Origin: Tubiluchus corallicola
Lineage: Eukaryota; Priapulida; Priapulimorpha; Priapulimorphida; Tubiluchidae
Length of the DNA: 64,000 nucleotides
Direction: 5' to 3'
Assembly (NCBI GenBank): GCA_030141605.1
Contig: JAQGDQ010000029.1
Coordinates: 799,501-863,500 of the forward strand
Shown: positions 1 through 12,010 of the stretch, in pieces
How positions within the stretch are numbered: position 1 is the first letter of the stretch
Layout of the letters: every line of letters begins with the position of its first letter
Translations under genes and position numbers: made by a program
The notes under the pieces: generated by a model
The model's input: only the letters and a program-made list of their open reading frames with translations
What the model was told of the DNA's origin: nothing
Databases searched by the model: none

Positions 1-514
1 TAATAAACAAAGTAGAAAATGAAAACACCAAGCCTTATGTTGGGGTAAATTTGCCCAATAAATTATGCTCCTTCACAAGATTTTTTTATAGGTTATTTTA
101 GTAAATTGTCAAAATAATCCTCTGAGATGAAACATTGAACAGGCAGAGGTGTCACAGTCACAATCAAATGCATGTACATCCTCCCATAATCAGCAAAATA
201 ATCCAGCATAGCTATGAAAAGAACTGTCCAAAGTGACACTCCTAAGCAGTCACCCTACTAATCAGTTGCCAGGCTCGACACTGCTTCACCGTGGTAGCCA
301 ATCACATGCTGTGATTAGTCACTATTGCGTATACGCCAAGATCAACACGACTCGCTATATAATCGTTACAAATTGTTACTGACGTTACAAATCAGTTTCT
401 TGCCCTAAGGAGATGACCAAATTTTTTTATTATATAATCGGTATTAATCAATACATGTAGTTAAAATATTAATAACTAATAATAATAATAAATAATAAGT
501 GATTATATACTTAC
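1..514. other. Presumed CRAT intron, no exon recognised
   Basis: This lies downstream of the last visible CRAT exon, whose donor reads ACCA|GTAAGT on the minus strand. It is AT-rich with an (AAT)n-like patch near 476-498. No continuation of the acyltransferase reading frame was recognised, so the next exon is probably outside the window. Confidence 0.6.
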
Positions 515-3500
515 TGGTAATTATAAGCGTGGTCAATTATAGAAGCAATGGGTGGGCCTTCAGCAGCCGAATGTTCATAACAAAAGCCTGCAGTCCCATT
601 CCGACCCACTACAACCTACAGACAATGGAATTAGGATTACATAATTAGTAAGTTTAAAACACTTCTTTTACAGTGCAACTTTATTAAAACAGTTATGGTA
701 ATAATCTATACTAACAACCTGTGAAGCTCTCTGTTTCCGAAGACACTGATACTATTATGTATTCAGATATGGAATGTTTGTGCATTTGCCAGCAAGGCGA
801 TTATGACTCAAGATATGATGTAATCGATTCCATCATATGTATCTATTTTCCTCAGACCCATTAACTTCATGTGGATAAGTGCAGTCTTGTAGTACTGCAC
901 AAATGTTATGAGTTAAAATGGTCATACTTGTACCCCTCAATCAATGGTCAGTCCAGTCCACATAACATGTACTAGTAGATCTTGTTAAGTTGTGAGTGAC
1001 CATTGGTTATTGTGTCAAGTTACACATGTTGTATAAAAGAAGAATTAATTGTATAATCAGTCTTGTTTGATTAAAAGTAGTAATTTGAGCAGCAATCTAT
1101 ATTAAAATAAAACAGAATGTGTGGAAGGGTATAAGTCATTATTCATTATATTATAGCCAAAATATTCGATTACTAACTGTCAGACAAAAATAATCTTAAG
1201 AGCACAAGCCGAGTAAAAATATCTGTAATGCTTTAATTTCAACTTTCCCACAAAACATACCTGTAAAGTTTTATCATACCATCTGTTGCCACTGTTCAAC
1301 GTACTTCCTCCACCATGTAACATTTGCTCTCCCAGCATCCGAAGTCGATCATCATCTGTGGCATCAGAAAGTGGACCATCCAAGCAAAGTACACAGATAG
1401 ATCGTTGAATCATCTCTAATGCTGCTTTATTAGTGACATCTATTGCAGCAGAATAAAAACCACAAGCTATGTGCATTCTATACCAAACCACAAGATAGAT
1501 CACTAATCAATATTTAAGAAAAGGGAAAGAGATAATTTCAAGCCTCATACAATATGAGCTTCCTTAAAATTATTACAACTACAAAGGCTAGGTTTAATTC
1601 CGTAGGTTTCCTTTTTACATTTTTTGTTTTCAGAAAATAATTTTATTTGACTATCATTCATTTATGCAGTTACCACATCTGCCAAACTACCCTCATCCCA
1701 AATAAAAGTACCATACTAATGATTTACTGCGTTTGCAATAATATAACTACGCCAGCCAAGTCCAATAAAATTCACTTAAACAATGATGCGCAGCATGAAT
1801 AAAGTACCTTTTAGCATTTTTTTATATATTTTGCCCCAAGAATTACGGCTTTCAGTTGTGAGAATTCCAATCTGTTTACCGGGATACATGGATTGATTCA
1901 TACAGTCTTTCAGCTGCTCATAGAGCTGCTTTTCATTGAGAACTTTGTTATCATTACCATACACCTGAACTGCAAAGAACTGAAATGGAGAACAATTAAA
2001 TTAATTGCTACCTTTTATAACATCCATCAAGTGAATTACTTATCATGTACCAGCAAGTAACATTTCGAAACGGCACGAAACGTACTAGCTGCACCAGAAC
2101 GAAAAATAAAGCAAAACATTTTCTAAGAGCTAGAACAGTGACTATGTACTTAGACTCAAGACATTATGGAGGTGCGTGACCACGCGCTTTTCTGATTATA
2201 ATAGAGAAGCCACAAATATTTTTTTTTCACAAAATCTTCTCTATGGCAAAAGTCATAAATCTTTTAATTACATAGTTTAATCTGAATAGTTGGCCTGTGT
2301 GGTCATACATCTTGCAAGATTTATACAAAGAAAGCAAACAGAATAAAAAAATGTTTCACCCAAATACATAATTAGTTATGGCAAATAGGTATTTATAAAG
2401 GATGAAGTAATACTGCAATAAGATCTCATTATCAACATACATAATTATTGTGTACAACTATTATGTGCTTTGGAGCATCTGGCTGGTCCGGTGGATAGCA
2501 GACGACTGAATCACGACTGATGCCTGGAATTCTGCATGAAGACAGCACTTTGTAGTACTGCACCATACACAACGGCTGATTTCCCATATACTCCACTGGA
2601 AGTTTATTGCTGAGCAAAACAAAAGCTTCATAAGAATTAAAACCTAAATGACCTAATAAGATATTAAATTAATACATAATGCGCATCTTTTGCACAACAC
2701 TGCTCAAATTTGCTAAACAAAGTACAAACTATTTCAGTAACGAGGGTGTAAAACAGTGTCAGGAAAAGGGGCCTCCAAAGGCCTTAGAGCCAAGGATGGC
2801 CGCACCATAACCAATAAAAAAATATTTGAGATATTCTAGGCCTACGCAATATGGCACATGGATGAGATGCCATTAAGCAACGTGACATTTTATTAGTCAC
2901 TAGTGAATCTTTCTTTTACACTTCTTAACAATTCAACTGTATCATTTTCGAGTGGTGTGCACTCTCAAAACAATTTGACAATTTCAAGGCTTCAAGTGCA
3001 AGCATTGTGTTATTCTATTTCACAGAAAGGACACAAACTGTGAAACATTTTTTAATGCCTGGTAGTACTTTTTTGATAAAACAGACTGACAAAAATGCCA
3101 GGCACGTAAAGCAGCTGCTCAGTTCAGAAAATGGCATTTATAACAATTTGCTTGATTTTACTCACGTATCAATTAGCTCTTTATAATCCAAAAGTCCAGA
3201 TAGAAGACTGACTGCACATCTGAAATGACAGAAAGCCAACATAAATGAAGTGAGTGCCCAGTAATATACAACTTCAAAGAAGTCTATTCGTCCACACAGC
3301 TACTGACATATTTGTAGATAATTTAACATGTAGGTCTACAAGTAATGATCCTACTAAAAATACACACTTGGTTAGGAAAAAAACTGCCAATATGTTTGCT
3401 CCTTTCTACTCAAAAAGAAACAGTTTGAAGTTAAGTGTTATATGACAACTTTTTAGCTTTTCTGCAGTCTTAATTCAATGGCCTATTGAGAATCAGCTAA

Positions 3501-6500
3501 TTTTCATTACTAATAATTAACAAGTAGCTGGCTTTTTTCTGAACTGTCACATTTAAATGATCCAAGTGACTGTGTATGTTGAAGTTAGATTTGCTTTATG
3601 TATAACAATTTCAGAGATCATATAGGTAGGTAGAGTATTTTAAAAAAAGTTTAAAAACAAGTAACCATTAACCTGTTTTTTATTTGCCGTAGCTCCAGTT
3701 TTTGAAGACTCATGCAAGGCATGAAAACTGTTTTGTCTGACTAACTCCATGAGCAAACACTTAGTAACAAAATGAAAAAAGTACCTCAATTGTCCTTCTA
3801 AGTCATTGTAATTCTGGAATGGGAGGCAAAGTCCAGGGCTGGAGTTGATGACAACAGGACTTCGAAATCCAAGGTAAGCCACATCTAACCACCAATCAGC
3901 TAACTGTATAGCATCCAAAAAACTGTAGTTAGTGCACAATTATGGTTTAACGAAAATCACCTGTTAAAATGCCAAATAAAATAAACAAAACTGCTATTCA
4001 CACATATATGTATTAATCTAATTAGTGTAAACATGTGTATGTCTGAATGTGAGCTACTAATTTAGGGTACTATAATTGGCTTTCATCAGTATAGCGATTC
4101 AGTTCCAACGTACCGTGATAAAAGATAGCGTCGTTGAACTGATCTTGGTTTTGTGACAATAGTTCTCAAGCGTTTGTATTTGTTTGTCATCTTACTCAGT
4201 CATCGATCTCGAAACTCAAATTTGAAAGTTCTTGTCTCAATCAGCGATTTTGTGATTGCGTCTTTCAAGTCTGCACGATTAAAAGTGTGGCGGATGCGGA
4301 ATTTGGTCAAGGATGAAGTTGATTGGCAGCGTATATTGGTTGGTCTAGTCTGATTATCGGAAGGATATCAATTTTTTGATGATCGGAACGATATTTTGCA
4401 TTGGGATTCGATCATCAGAACAATATCCACTTTCAACAAAAATTCAAGCATTCACTAGTTGTACTTAAGTGCAAATATACAGGTTGTGTATAAAAGAGTA
4501 GGCACATTTGCAATACACAGTGCCACTAAAAGTCTCAGATAATTAAAAAATGGCAGACAACAGCAACCACTACTGTTATATTGGTAACACCAATATTTAA
4601 CGAATAAAAATGTCAGTTCTAGTGCCAAACAAAACTGCACACGCAGTAGACAGACTTATCTTATAGGCAACTGTATCATCCAGTGGCCTGGTGCAAGTGA
4701 ACAGCGTAAACATGTGACTAGCATTAATACAGTAATATGTATCTGGTACTTACACCGGGTTAATCAAGAAATCTCACATCCACTTCTCTTTAACAGTTCC
4801 ATTGCAGCACATATATAATTATTATACAGGTGGATGTATAATTTTAATGGCTCTAATGGATAATTTTATGCAAAATATTACTAGGCATACGTCTTTTCAG
4901 TCATTAATTGTCAAGTAATGAATACAACACAATTTATATTTAATTTTGTTTGTTCGTTTTTGATTAGAGCATACTTAAGTTTGTTCAAGCAGCAGTTACT
5001 GCACCTACATTACAATTTATGACAAATGCTAACAATAAAATTTAAGGAAAACCAAACAAATTTGTTTCAGGTCACAGCTCATATTGACTTATATTCTAAA
5101 ATACACATTCTACGTACACTTACACACACATCAAATGCACATATAAACTACACATACTGAGAAATTCAATTAATGCTTCACAAGCACAGTTAGTGATGAC
5201 CTCGGAGGGCGTATGGTTGCAGAAGCAGAGATTGCTATACAGCATTGATATGTTACATTGACACCAAAATGCAAAAAACACTTACATTTTAAATTCATAG
5301 ACTAAAGTTTGAAATTTATTACTAGCATGGTTTCATTCAGCTATCTTAATGTCATGGCTGGGCTATGTAGTTATCCAATGTCTACTGGCTTGGTATAGCA
5401 CCTATTTTGTTCACAAGGCACGTTTCACGAAACAGACGTTATTTCACATCTAAGTAGGAAGGACGAGTGAAAAATTGACAGAATGGAAATTACCAAATCT
5501 TTTAGTAAATCTTTAATGTAAATCATTCTTTAATATTTGCAGTTAAGGTATTTTCGACCATTGGTCATTCAGGCCATAGGACTATCTGCTAAAAGTAAGC
5601 AGTTTTCCTACAAATGACGTAACAATGCTGATAGTGGTAGCATACCCAATTATCCTTTATTTTAGAGCGTTCAATCAGTAGTTCTTGAAGTTTTTCACCA
5701 AGACCTCCAGATTTGCCAAACTCTTCCACGAGCTGTAAAGAAAATCACTACTAAAAAGTCAGTAAAATGCCACTTTAAGACTGCAACAACTTTCTAGTTA
5801 TTGCAAAGTAAATCTAATATTCATAGTGAAATTTCTGTGTTTATACATAAACACTTGAACATAGTATTTATTCTTACTTTCCAGATTGACATTCAAAGAT
5901 TAAATTGGGAGAGCATTAGGTTTGAAGACATTGACTCACTTGGTTTGAAGACATTGAACTTTATGCCTAATGAACTTAGTTGCCATATTTTGAAAATTAG
6001 TTATTTCTAAATTATGAGGAACTGTCTTACACAAATGTCAGGGCATAATTCATTAAGTTGCGGGTCACAAATCTCTGACTCTGGCTGAAAGTAGAAAACT
6101 CGAGTAGGCATGTTAAGTATGGTCGCCTCATTACCAACGAAATATTGATCTTTTGGAAAATGTTCAACATCGTGCCACCCACTTAGTCTACGGATTATAA
6201 TGAACGGCTTTTCATGTTGTCTCTTCAGCCTTTCTATACTAGACATCAACGAGGCGACTTAACTCTTACTGTCCAGATGCTCCACAGCCTTGTTGATTAT
6301 GACTACAGACGTCTTTTTGTACTGTCAAGTGAAACAAGGCTTCGTGGATATAACTTAACGCTTGCAAAGCCTCAAATTCGAATCAATGTATGTATGTACA
6401 TTTTTGTTTATCGAGTTAAAAATATGCAGAATTCTTTGCCATTCCGTAAATGCGTAAATGCCCCATTTTTTACTATTGTTAAAACTCACCTTCACATTCA

Positions 6501-7124
6501 TCTCTACCATAAACTCGTAACTTTTTTACGAGTATGAGATGTTATTGCCATAGGTATGTATTGTTTAGCACTAATGTACTTATATTATTATTCTGTACGA
6601 TATGCTGCACTATATTTTCTGTTCTGTATGGCGACTATTTAGGGTACTTTAAATTACCTTGTTTTACAGTCTTGCTAGTAAAGCTACAGTTGTGCTTTGT
6701 TTATGCTACAATTACCCATAAGTAATAATAATGATGATGATGATGATGATGATAATGGGCTGTTTTTACAAAAGCGTACAATATAAGCACATAGAATGGG
6801 AAACTACTAAAAAAGGAACCATAAAGTAAGTAAGATGACCCGAGAATTCATGAGAAATGAGCATGTTATGTAAAATTGAATTTACCACTGATGTATATAA
6901 TAACTTGCCTTTTTACTTTTTCCCAATTCTGCAGAAGACAGAATTGGTTGCAGAGCAAGGAGATATCGTTCTAATGTCTGCTTCAAAGGTGGTACGGGCA
7001 GTCTTGGTATGGACAACTGATGTGACCACATTCGTCGAGGTAGAATTTGTTTGTCAGCACCAAGCAAATCAATGATTTGTGGCTTTTGAGCTTTTGTAAA
7101 ATTGAGCGCATTGCTAGACTGCAC
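515..7124 (-). CDS. CRAT: Carnitine O-acetyltransferase-like protein, eight exons, partial at both ends
   Basis: Carnitine acetyltransferases reversibly move acetyl groups between CoA and carnitine, usually in mitochondria and peroxisomes. Exons in coding order: 7124-6909, 5732-5646, 3903-3785, 3219-3166, 2609-2441, 1979-1808, 1439-1261, 615-515. Phases join without a break into about 365 codons. Visible landmarks are PRLPVPPLKQTLERYL with ALQPI (choline/carnitine acyltransferase N-terminal signature, exon 1), DNW-LADWWLDVAYL across the exon 2/3 junction, SSPGLCLP, PLCMVQYYKVLSSCRIPG, GILTTESRNSWGKIY, QMLHGGGSTLNSGNRWYDK, and YEHSAAEGPPI with the catalytic His codon at 571-573. YEHSAAEGPP favours CRAT over choline acetyltransferase. 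Family members have roughly 280 more residues after this His; they must lie left of base 1. The first exon found opens at an acceptor (ag at 7125-7126) preceded by an in-frame stop, so an initiator/targeting exon farther upstream is missing. The exon 1 donor is GC (AAG|GCAAGT); the other donors read are GT. Confidence 0.9.
4095..4450. repeat. Fold-back dispersed repeat, copy 1
   Basis: This sits in a CRAT intron. It shares about 190 bp with the sequence at 8620-8820, including GATTATCGGAAGGATATCAA, GATGATCGGAAC and ATCATCAGAACAATATCCAC in the same order. GATGATCGGAA at 4378-4388 faces a near-complementary ATTCGATCATC about 20 bp later, so the 3' part can fold back. A second inverted pair (TCAGTTCCAACG / CGTTGAACTGA) occurs near 4099-4142. 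No coding capacity is seen. It looks like a MITE-type element, but its ends are not defined. Confidence 0.6.
6723..6755. repeat. (GAT/AAT)n microsatellite
   Basis: Simple trinucleotide run of AAT then GAT units, in the CRAT intron between the first two recognised exons. Confidence 0.9.
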
Positions 7125-7373
7125 CTACAAAATAACACAAATATCCATGAACTGAGTTAACACTATGAGCTTTATACCACTTGAGCTTAAACACTTCTCG
7201 TCTCCCATCCAAGAGCAATTTGCAGTTCTTATGTAGCCATTTTCTATTTCACTGATCACTAGTGTGTGAAGTAGGCTACTTAATATTATTACTAAATAAA
7301 AAGAATGTTTCAAATACATATCAGTAAGTGCTGAAAAATGTTCAAGTCTCTGTTTGAATTTGTCAACATTTAC

Positions 7374-7376
<3 letters not shown>

Positions 7377-7404
<28 letters not shown>
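7377..7404. repeat. (TA)n microsatellite
   Basis: About 14 TA units, just upstream of the first recognised CRAT exon on the minus strand. Confidence 0.9.
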
Positions 7405-7407
<3 letters not shown>

Positions 7408-7894
7408 ACAGAATAGGTTGCACATGAATAGTCTGAAAGGCTATTCCTTACAGAGTTTGAAAAGTTACTGCTATAACATTACAAGCATTGAAACATTTCC
7501 AATAGCTATCCCCTAGAGTATGCAACTCTAATGCTAAAGATAAGGTTAAAGATGCTCTGATGATTTTTATCTCAGCTAAAATACCATCGCTTCTTTTCCT
7601 TGCAACCAGCCCGTCTAGTGAAAAAGCCCAAAATTAGTGTCTCCTTATAAGATCCTAGCAGAAAAAACAAGCCAACAACCCTTTACTGATCATAAAGCTT
7701 CTACACTGATATTAATGAATGGTCACTAAATCTCACTTACATAAAACTTTAAAATATGGATGCATCACAAAAATATAATTATGAGAGTATAATGACTGGA
7801 GAAGTATGCTCATGATATAAGTTAGTGAGGTGATAAACTTCTTATTTGCAGAACCAAACAGACTCAAAATTTACACCAGTAATGATATAACAAA

Positions 7895-8010
7895 ATTGGT
7901 AGCAAGTATTGTTCTGATCATAGGAACCACGTTTCGGAGGGATATTGTTCAGATGATCGGAACCACGTTTCAGAAGGATAAATTTCCGATAATCACGCAT
8001 GAGGTTAAGC
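7895..8010. repeat. Fold-back repeat family, copy 2, inverted, with internal tandem
   Basis: GGATATTGTTCAGATGATCGG is close to the reverse complement of the motif shared by the copies at 4095 and 8620. A unit of about 34 bp is repeated in tandem here (ATAGGAACCACGTTTCGGAG then ATCGGAACCACGTTTCAGAA). The small ORF over it encodes a two-fold repeated peptide because of this duplication and is not taken as a gene. Confidence 0.5.
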
Positions 8011-8619
8011 CAAAGTTTTCCAAATTTGACTGCCCGTGTTGCGCGATCTTAGTTTAAGCTTAGCGGTTATCTAAGAGAATAACTTGAAAAACAAAAAATG
8101 AAAAATGAAATTTTTTAACACGGAAAAATTGCAGACGTAAACAGTAAACACTCAAACACAAAGCTCGCTTAACTGAACCGTGATTTCAGTCAAGATTTGG
8201 CATACAGAGGCCACCTAGCAATACAATGCCGACTCTGCTGCTTGCAACAAAAATCCTGCCTGACTGGGCTGCCAGTGTTAATATCCAACTGAATATTTTA
8301 GTTTTTCATAAAATTAAATTTTTTTCTAATAGAGCAAAAAATTTTCTTTCAGGCGCAAATAAGCATTTTAACATAGTTAACTTCAAAACTCTGTGGCAAC
8401 TAAATTTCAGGAAACTTTGTAAAAAATCTACATTTTCCTCAGTATTCTTTGATTATAAAGCAGTAAAAACTAATAATGTTCCCAAATTTGATGTCAGTTT
8501 AAAGAGCGTTTTCAGGTCTATAAGGCCACGTACATTTTGACTGAAAGCAATATTTTTTCTTTGTGAAATCTGTCAATATATCCAAAAAGAAACCAAAACT
8601 GGCCAGTAAATCAAACGTT

Positions 8620-8825
8620 TTTGTAATTGCATCAACTAAAGTCACGTTCAGAGCACCTTAGGTGCGGGTACCAGTTCAGGTGGAAGTTGATTCCAGTACA
8701 GCGTATATTAGTTTAGTCCTGATCCTGATTATCGGAAGGATATCAATTTTTTTGATGATCGGAACAGTATTTTGCAAATTCAGGATTCCGATCATCAGAA
8801 CAATATCCACTTCCAACAAAATTAA
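8620..8825. repeat. Fold-back dispersed repeat, copy 3
   Basis: This is homologous to copy 1 over about 200 bp. It carries a perfect 11-bp inverted pair, GATGATCGGAA at 8754-8764 and TTCCGATCATC at 8786-8796, separated by 21 bases. No coding sequence is recognised. Confidence 0.6.
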
Positions 8826-9529
8826 TATGGTAAAACAATGCCAAACAGACAAAATCTACTGTAAAATCCAAGGCATTTTCAAGTCGATTCACTACATTAC
8901 TGACAAGTCGTGCCAACTCAGCCAAGCTACTAAAGAAGCCATTCAAATGATATTTTAAGCTTATAGTGTCTCATCTTTGCATAGCACCGACTGTTATAAG
9001 CGTGTACTGTTATAAGCAAAACACAGACTGCTACTTTTACTACAATTACAGTACAATCCACCTGTTAGTCTAATCTTATTTATGCACAAAACCTGCAAGA
9101 TCTGCATAAAAAAATAAATGCAGAACAAAGTCACAAACGAGAGCAAAGTCATCTCCTCAGTTGACTAGGTAACTTGCCTGCACTGATAAAACTTGTACTG
9201 TTATAGGCTGTTCAATGTAATAAGTAACGCCTTTTAATGTCAGTCGAAATAATCAATTTATCACAAAAGATTTATCAATAAAATCGTTAAAGATTATCTA
9301 GATCTAGAACACGAATTTAACATATCATACCATTCTTCTGCCTACACTCCTAAGGCTAAACATAACTGAAAATGCTGTCAGATAAAAAGGCCTTAATGAT
9401 CAAATGGTCTTGCTATAGATAAAATCTAAAAGTCAATAGTTAAGGGTAAACACAAGGTCTCGGTCTCCATGAATATTATCAATATCACAGCACAAAATAA
9501 TCAACAGTTCTTTGCCTTATTACTGTGTT

Positions 9530-10374
9530 GGGCGCCGAGTAATCCATTAGCCGAAGTAGGACAATTGGCGTACATGGGCTAGCCCAAGTAGGACGCGTAT
9601 TGGCACCGTCCCTTGTCCTTGTTTATGTAATAATAATAATTAAAAACGTCAATACACATTGAATAATTTATTGTACAGCTGATAAAATAAAAGAATTTTA
9701 TTCTGAGCTGGTAGTACGGACAATATTAAATTTGGTCTCGATATTAATGTTTTTGAAGTGAAATAAACCCACTCTTTAGCGATTTCAACATTTGTTTAAG
9801 GTATATCATTTTTTATTTAGTCTCGCTTCACAGACAGGCGATCCATTTCACTACCTCTTGGACAAATAATTGTTTTGTTGTAGCGTTGTAAACGTTGTAG
9901 CGAGCCATGTACGACAGCACCCTACATGTTACAATACTATTGATATTATTAAAACTAATTGTTTTTGCTTTTCCTATATGTTAAAAAAATACTTTTTTGT
10001 GTTGTGAAGGCGTAGCAGTAATAGTCTCATTTTTAAACTTGTAATTATTTCTGTAATAACTGTGTGCATGGTTTCTCTCTTTATAGCATTAGGTACTTAG
10101 TATAATTTTATAATGATTTTAATGGAGCTAATAATACTGATGACACTATTGTAAAAATACATTAATTTTGTAAATTGTCAAGGACTATAAAGTTACTTTT
10201 TCCCTAAAACAAATTTAGTTTTATGTTTTATTATGTGATCATAATTCTCGATTCTCGTCCAAAATCGCCAGTGCCCTACTTGGGCTGCCCATGTACGACA
10301 CTGCTTTTCCGCAAATTTAGCCCATGCTTTTTACCGAAAGTGTCCTACATCGGCTAGTGGATTACTCGGCGCCC
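9530..10374. mobile_element. Non-autonomous DNA transposon with long interrupted terminal inverted repeats
   Basis: The left end GGGCGCCGAGTAATCCATTA (9530 onward) matches the reverse complement of the right end ending at 10374, GGGCGCCGAGTAATCCACTA. The match continues as GCCGAAGTAGGAC / GCCGATGTAGGAC. A second matched block follows: CGTACATGGGCTAGCCCAAG at about 9569 on the left and its complement at about 10276-10298 on the right. The right arm has an extra stretch of about 40-50 bp between blocks. The interior of about 650 bp is AT-rich with no recognisable transposase. Flanking bases show no clear target-site duplication, so the exact ends and superfamily are undetermined. Short ORFs overlapping the right arm are by-products. 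Confidence 0.8.
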
Positions 10375-10667
10375 TACAACTGTTTAGCAGAGGCCACAGC
10401 ACTGACAGCAGTGAAGCACAAGACACGTGATTACGTCAACTTTGACTTGACTTTGTATTGCCTAATACCATTGGGTAAAAGTAGTGACGTAAACAACATG
10501 TCAGCGTACATTGTAGAGATTGTACATGAAAATGTAGTGACATTGCATTCAGGTGAGGTTTTTTGATCTAGTTACTTGTTACAATTTGTTGTTAAGCATG
10601 TAATTAATTTCCACATTAGTTTCTTGTTGGACTGTTTTAATTTTGCGAAAGTATAAGAGCTAAAATC

Positions 10668-12010
10668 CTGTGCTTTTCAGATGCTCTCCCTCTTCCTTAT
10701 TTCGTAAACTTCTTGATTCAGGAGTGCTCCCCCAATGTTGGCTTAACTGTAATGTTTTCCCTATCATCAAACAGTCAAGTACATGTCCCTCGTGTGATGA
10801 TCTTCATCCCATATCTTTATCATCAATAGTTGTCAAACGTTTTGAAGCCGTGTTGTGGGACGAGGTTCTAGCTTTCCTCATCTAAACTGAACGCATATGT
10901 GAATTCCAACGTGGTTCCTTTCCACTTCGTTCAGTCGTTTCTCATCTATTGTTTTCTCTAAATCAGTGGACAAGCTTCTTCGATGATACCGCTTTGGCTG
11001 GTATTGATGTATTTTATCTCCACTTCCAGTGTCTGTTACTTAAGATGGAGTATGCTGGTATAAAGGTAAGCTTCTTAAGTGGTTCAGTTACTTTCTTACC
11101 CATCGTTTCCAACATCTAGCTCTTAATTTAATATCCACTGAATAGCATCCAGTGTATTCCCCAAGGAACCTACAGTGGCATATATTGCTTCTTAATCTTT
11201 ATTAATGATATACTGATTGTATTTCCCTAGGGACTAGTGTCCCATTATTAATTTTGTTGATGACTTAAAGCTCTTTTGCCCAGTTTGGGTGATCTTGATC
11301 GTTATATTTTACAACATGACTTGGATAAAATTAGGCTGGCACAGCAAATGGCTCTCTAGCAAATGTGCCTTACCTGTGCAAATATGCCCAAAATCCATTA
11401 CACCTTACTTTCTAAATAGTACATAAATAGCTGAAAAAGTTGTGTTAGAGACTTGTGCCAATGAGTTCAAATGGTATTCTCATGTGAACAATATCATTGC
11501 GAAAGCAAACTGTTGTATTAGCATGACCAAGTGCTGTGTTATATCGAGAAATGAAGTTGTAATTATTCCTCTTTATAAAGCTGTTGTTTGGCCCATTTTG
11601 GAATACATGTCAGTTGTATGGTCACCCCAGTATGTTACTCTTGAGAATACTCTGGAAAGAACTTTAGATGTACTTGTCTTGCTATTGGCTTGGGTCCTTC
11701 TTCGATTTTTGCTCTTGAGCAAAGGTGTGAGACTGTAGACCTTGTGAACTGCTTCATAAGAATTAGTGGTAACACTATTCTGACAGAGGCAGACATTTTT
11801 CCAAGCCTCATAGAGTTTTTCCTGGTTACGAGTCTAAGTTAGTTGTGCAACCAACTAGAATCAGCATCAGATCTCACTTTTTTGGCACAGTGTAGTTCAG
11901 CCATGGAATCGTCTTTTATCATCAACCATCAGCACTTCATCAGTTGACAGTTTCAAAAGGCATTCCAGAAAGGACTGTTTACAGATAGTTACCATCTGGG
12001 TCCTTTGTTC
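10668..12010 (+). pseudogene. Decayed non-LTR retrotransposon (LINE) reverse transcriptase
   Basis: Several frames together give the RT domain in the right order. About 10728-10860 reads LPQCWLNCNVFPIIKQSS and LHPISLSSIVVKRFEAVL, the fingers motif. About 10900-10985 reads EFQRGSFPLRSVVSHLLFSL. About 11050-11110 reads a degraded LLKWFSYFLTHR. About 11165-11220 reads GTYSGIYCFLIFINDIL. At 11253-11276 the catalytic box is FVDDLKLF in place of YADD/FADD. From 11460 it reads FKWYSHVNNIIAKAN and LYKAVVWPILEYMSVVWSP, the LINE thumb/connection region. Multiple frameshifts and stops show a dead copy. No endonuclease or poly(A)/3' tail was found. The Jockey/CR1 group is likely, but the clade is not certain. 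Confidence 0.85.

Noticed and set aside
6007-6249. 80-codon minus-strand ORF between the first two recognised CRAT exons
   Set aside because: It contains ordered-looking text (IIRRLSGWHDVEHFP) but does not fit the acyltransferase, and the exons on either side join without it. No homologue recognised.
9050-9215. Possible pogo-type element with ACAGTACAA ends
   Set aside because: The arms match over only 9 bases and there is no paired TA duplication.
10324-10566. 80-codon plus-strand ORF
   Set aside because: Its start lies in the right arm of the TIR element at 9530-10374 and it shows no known motif.
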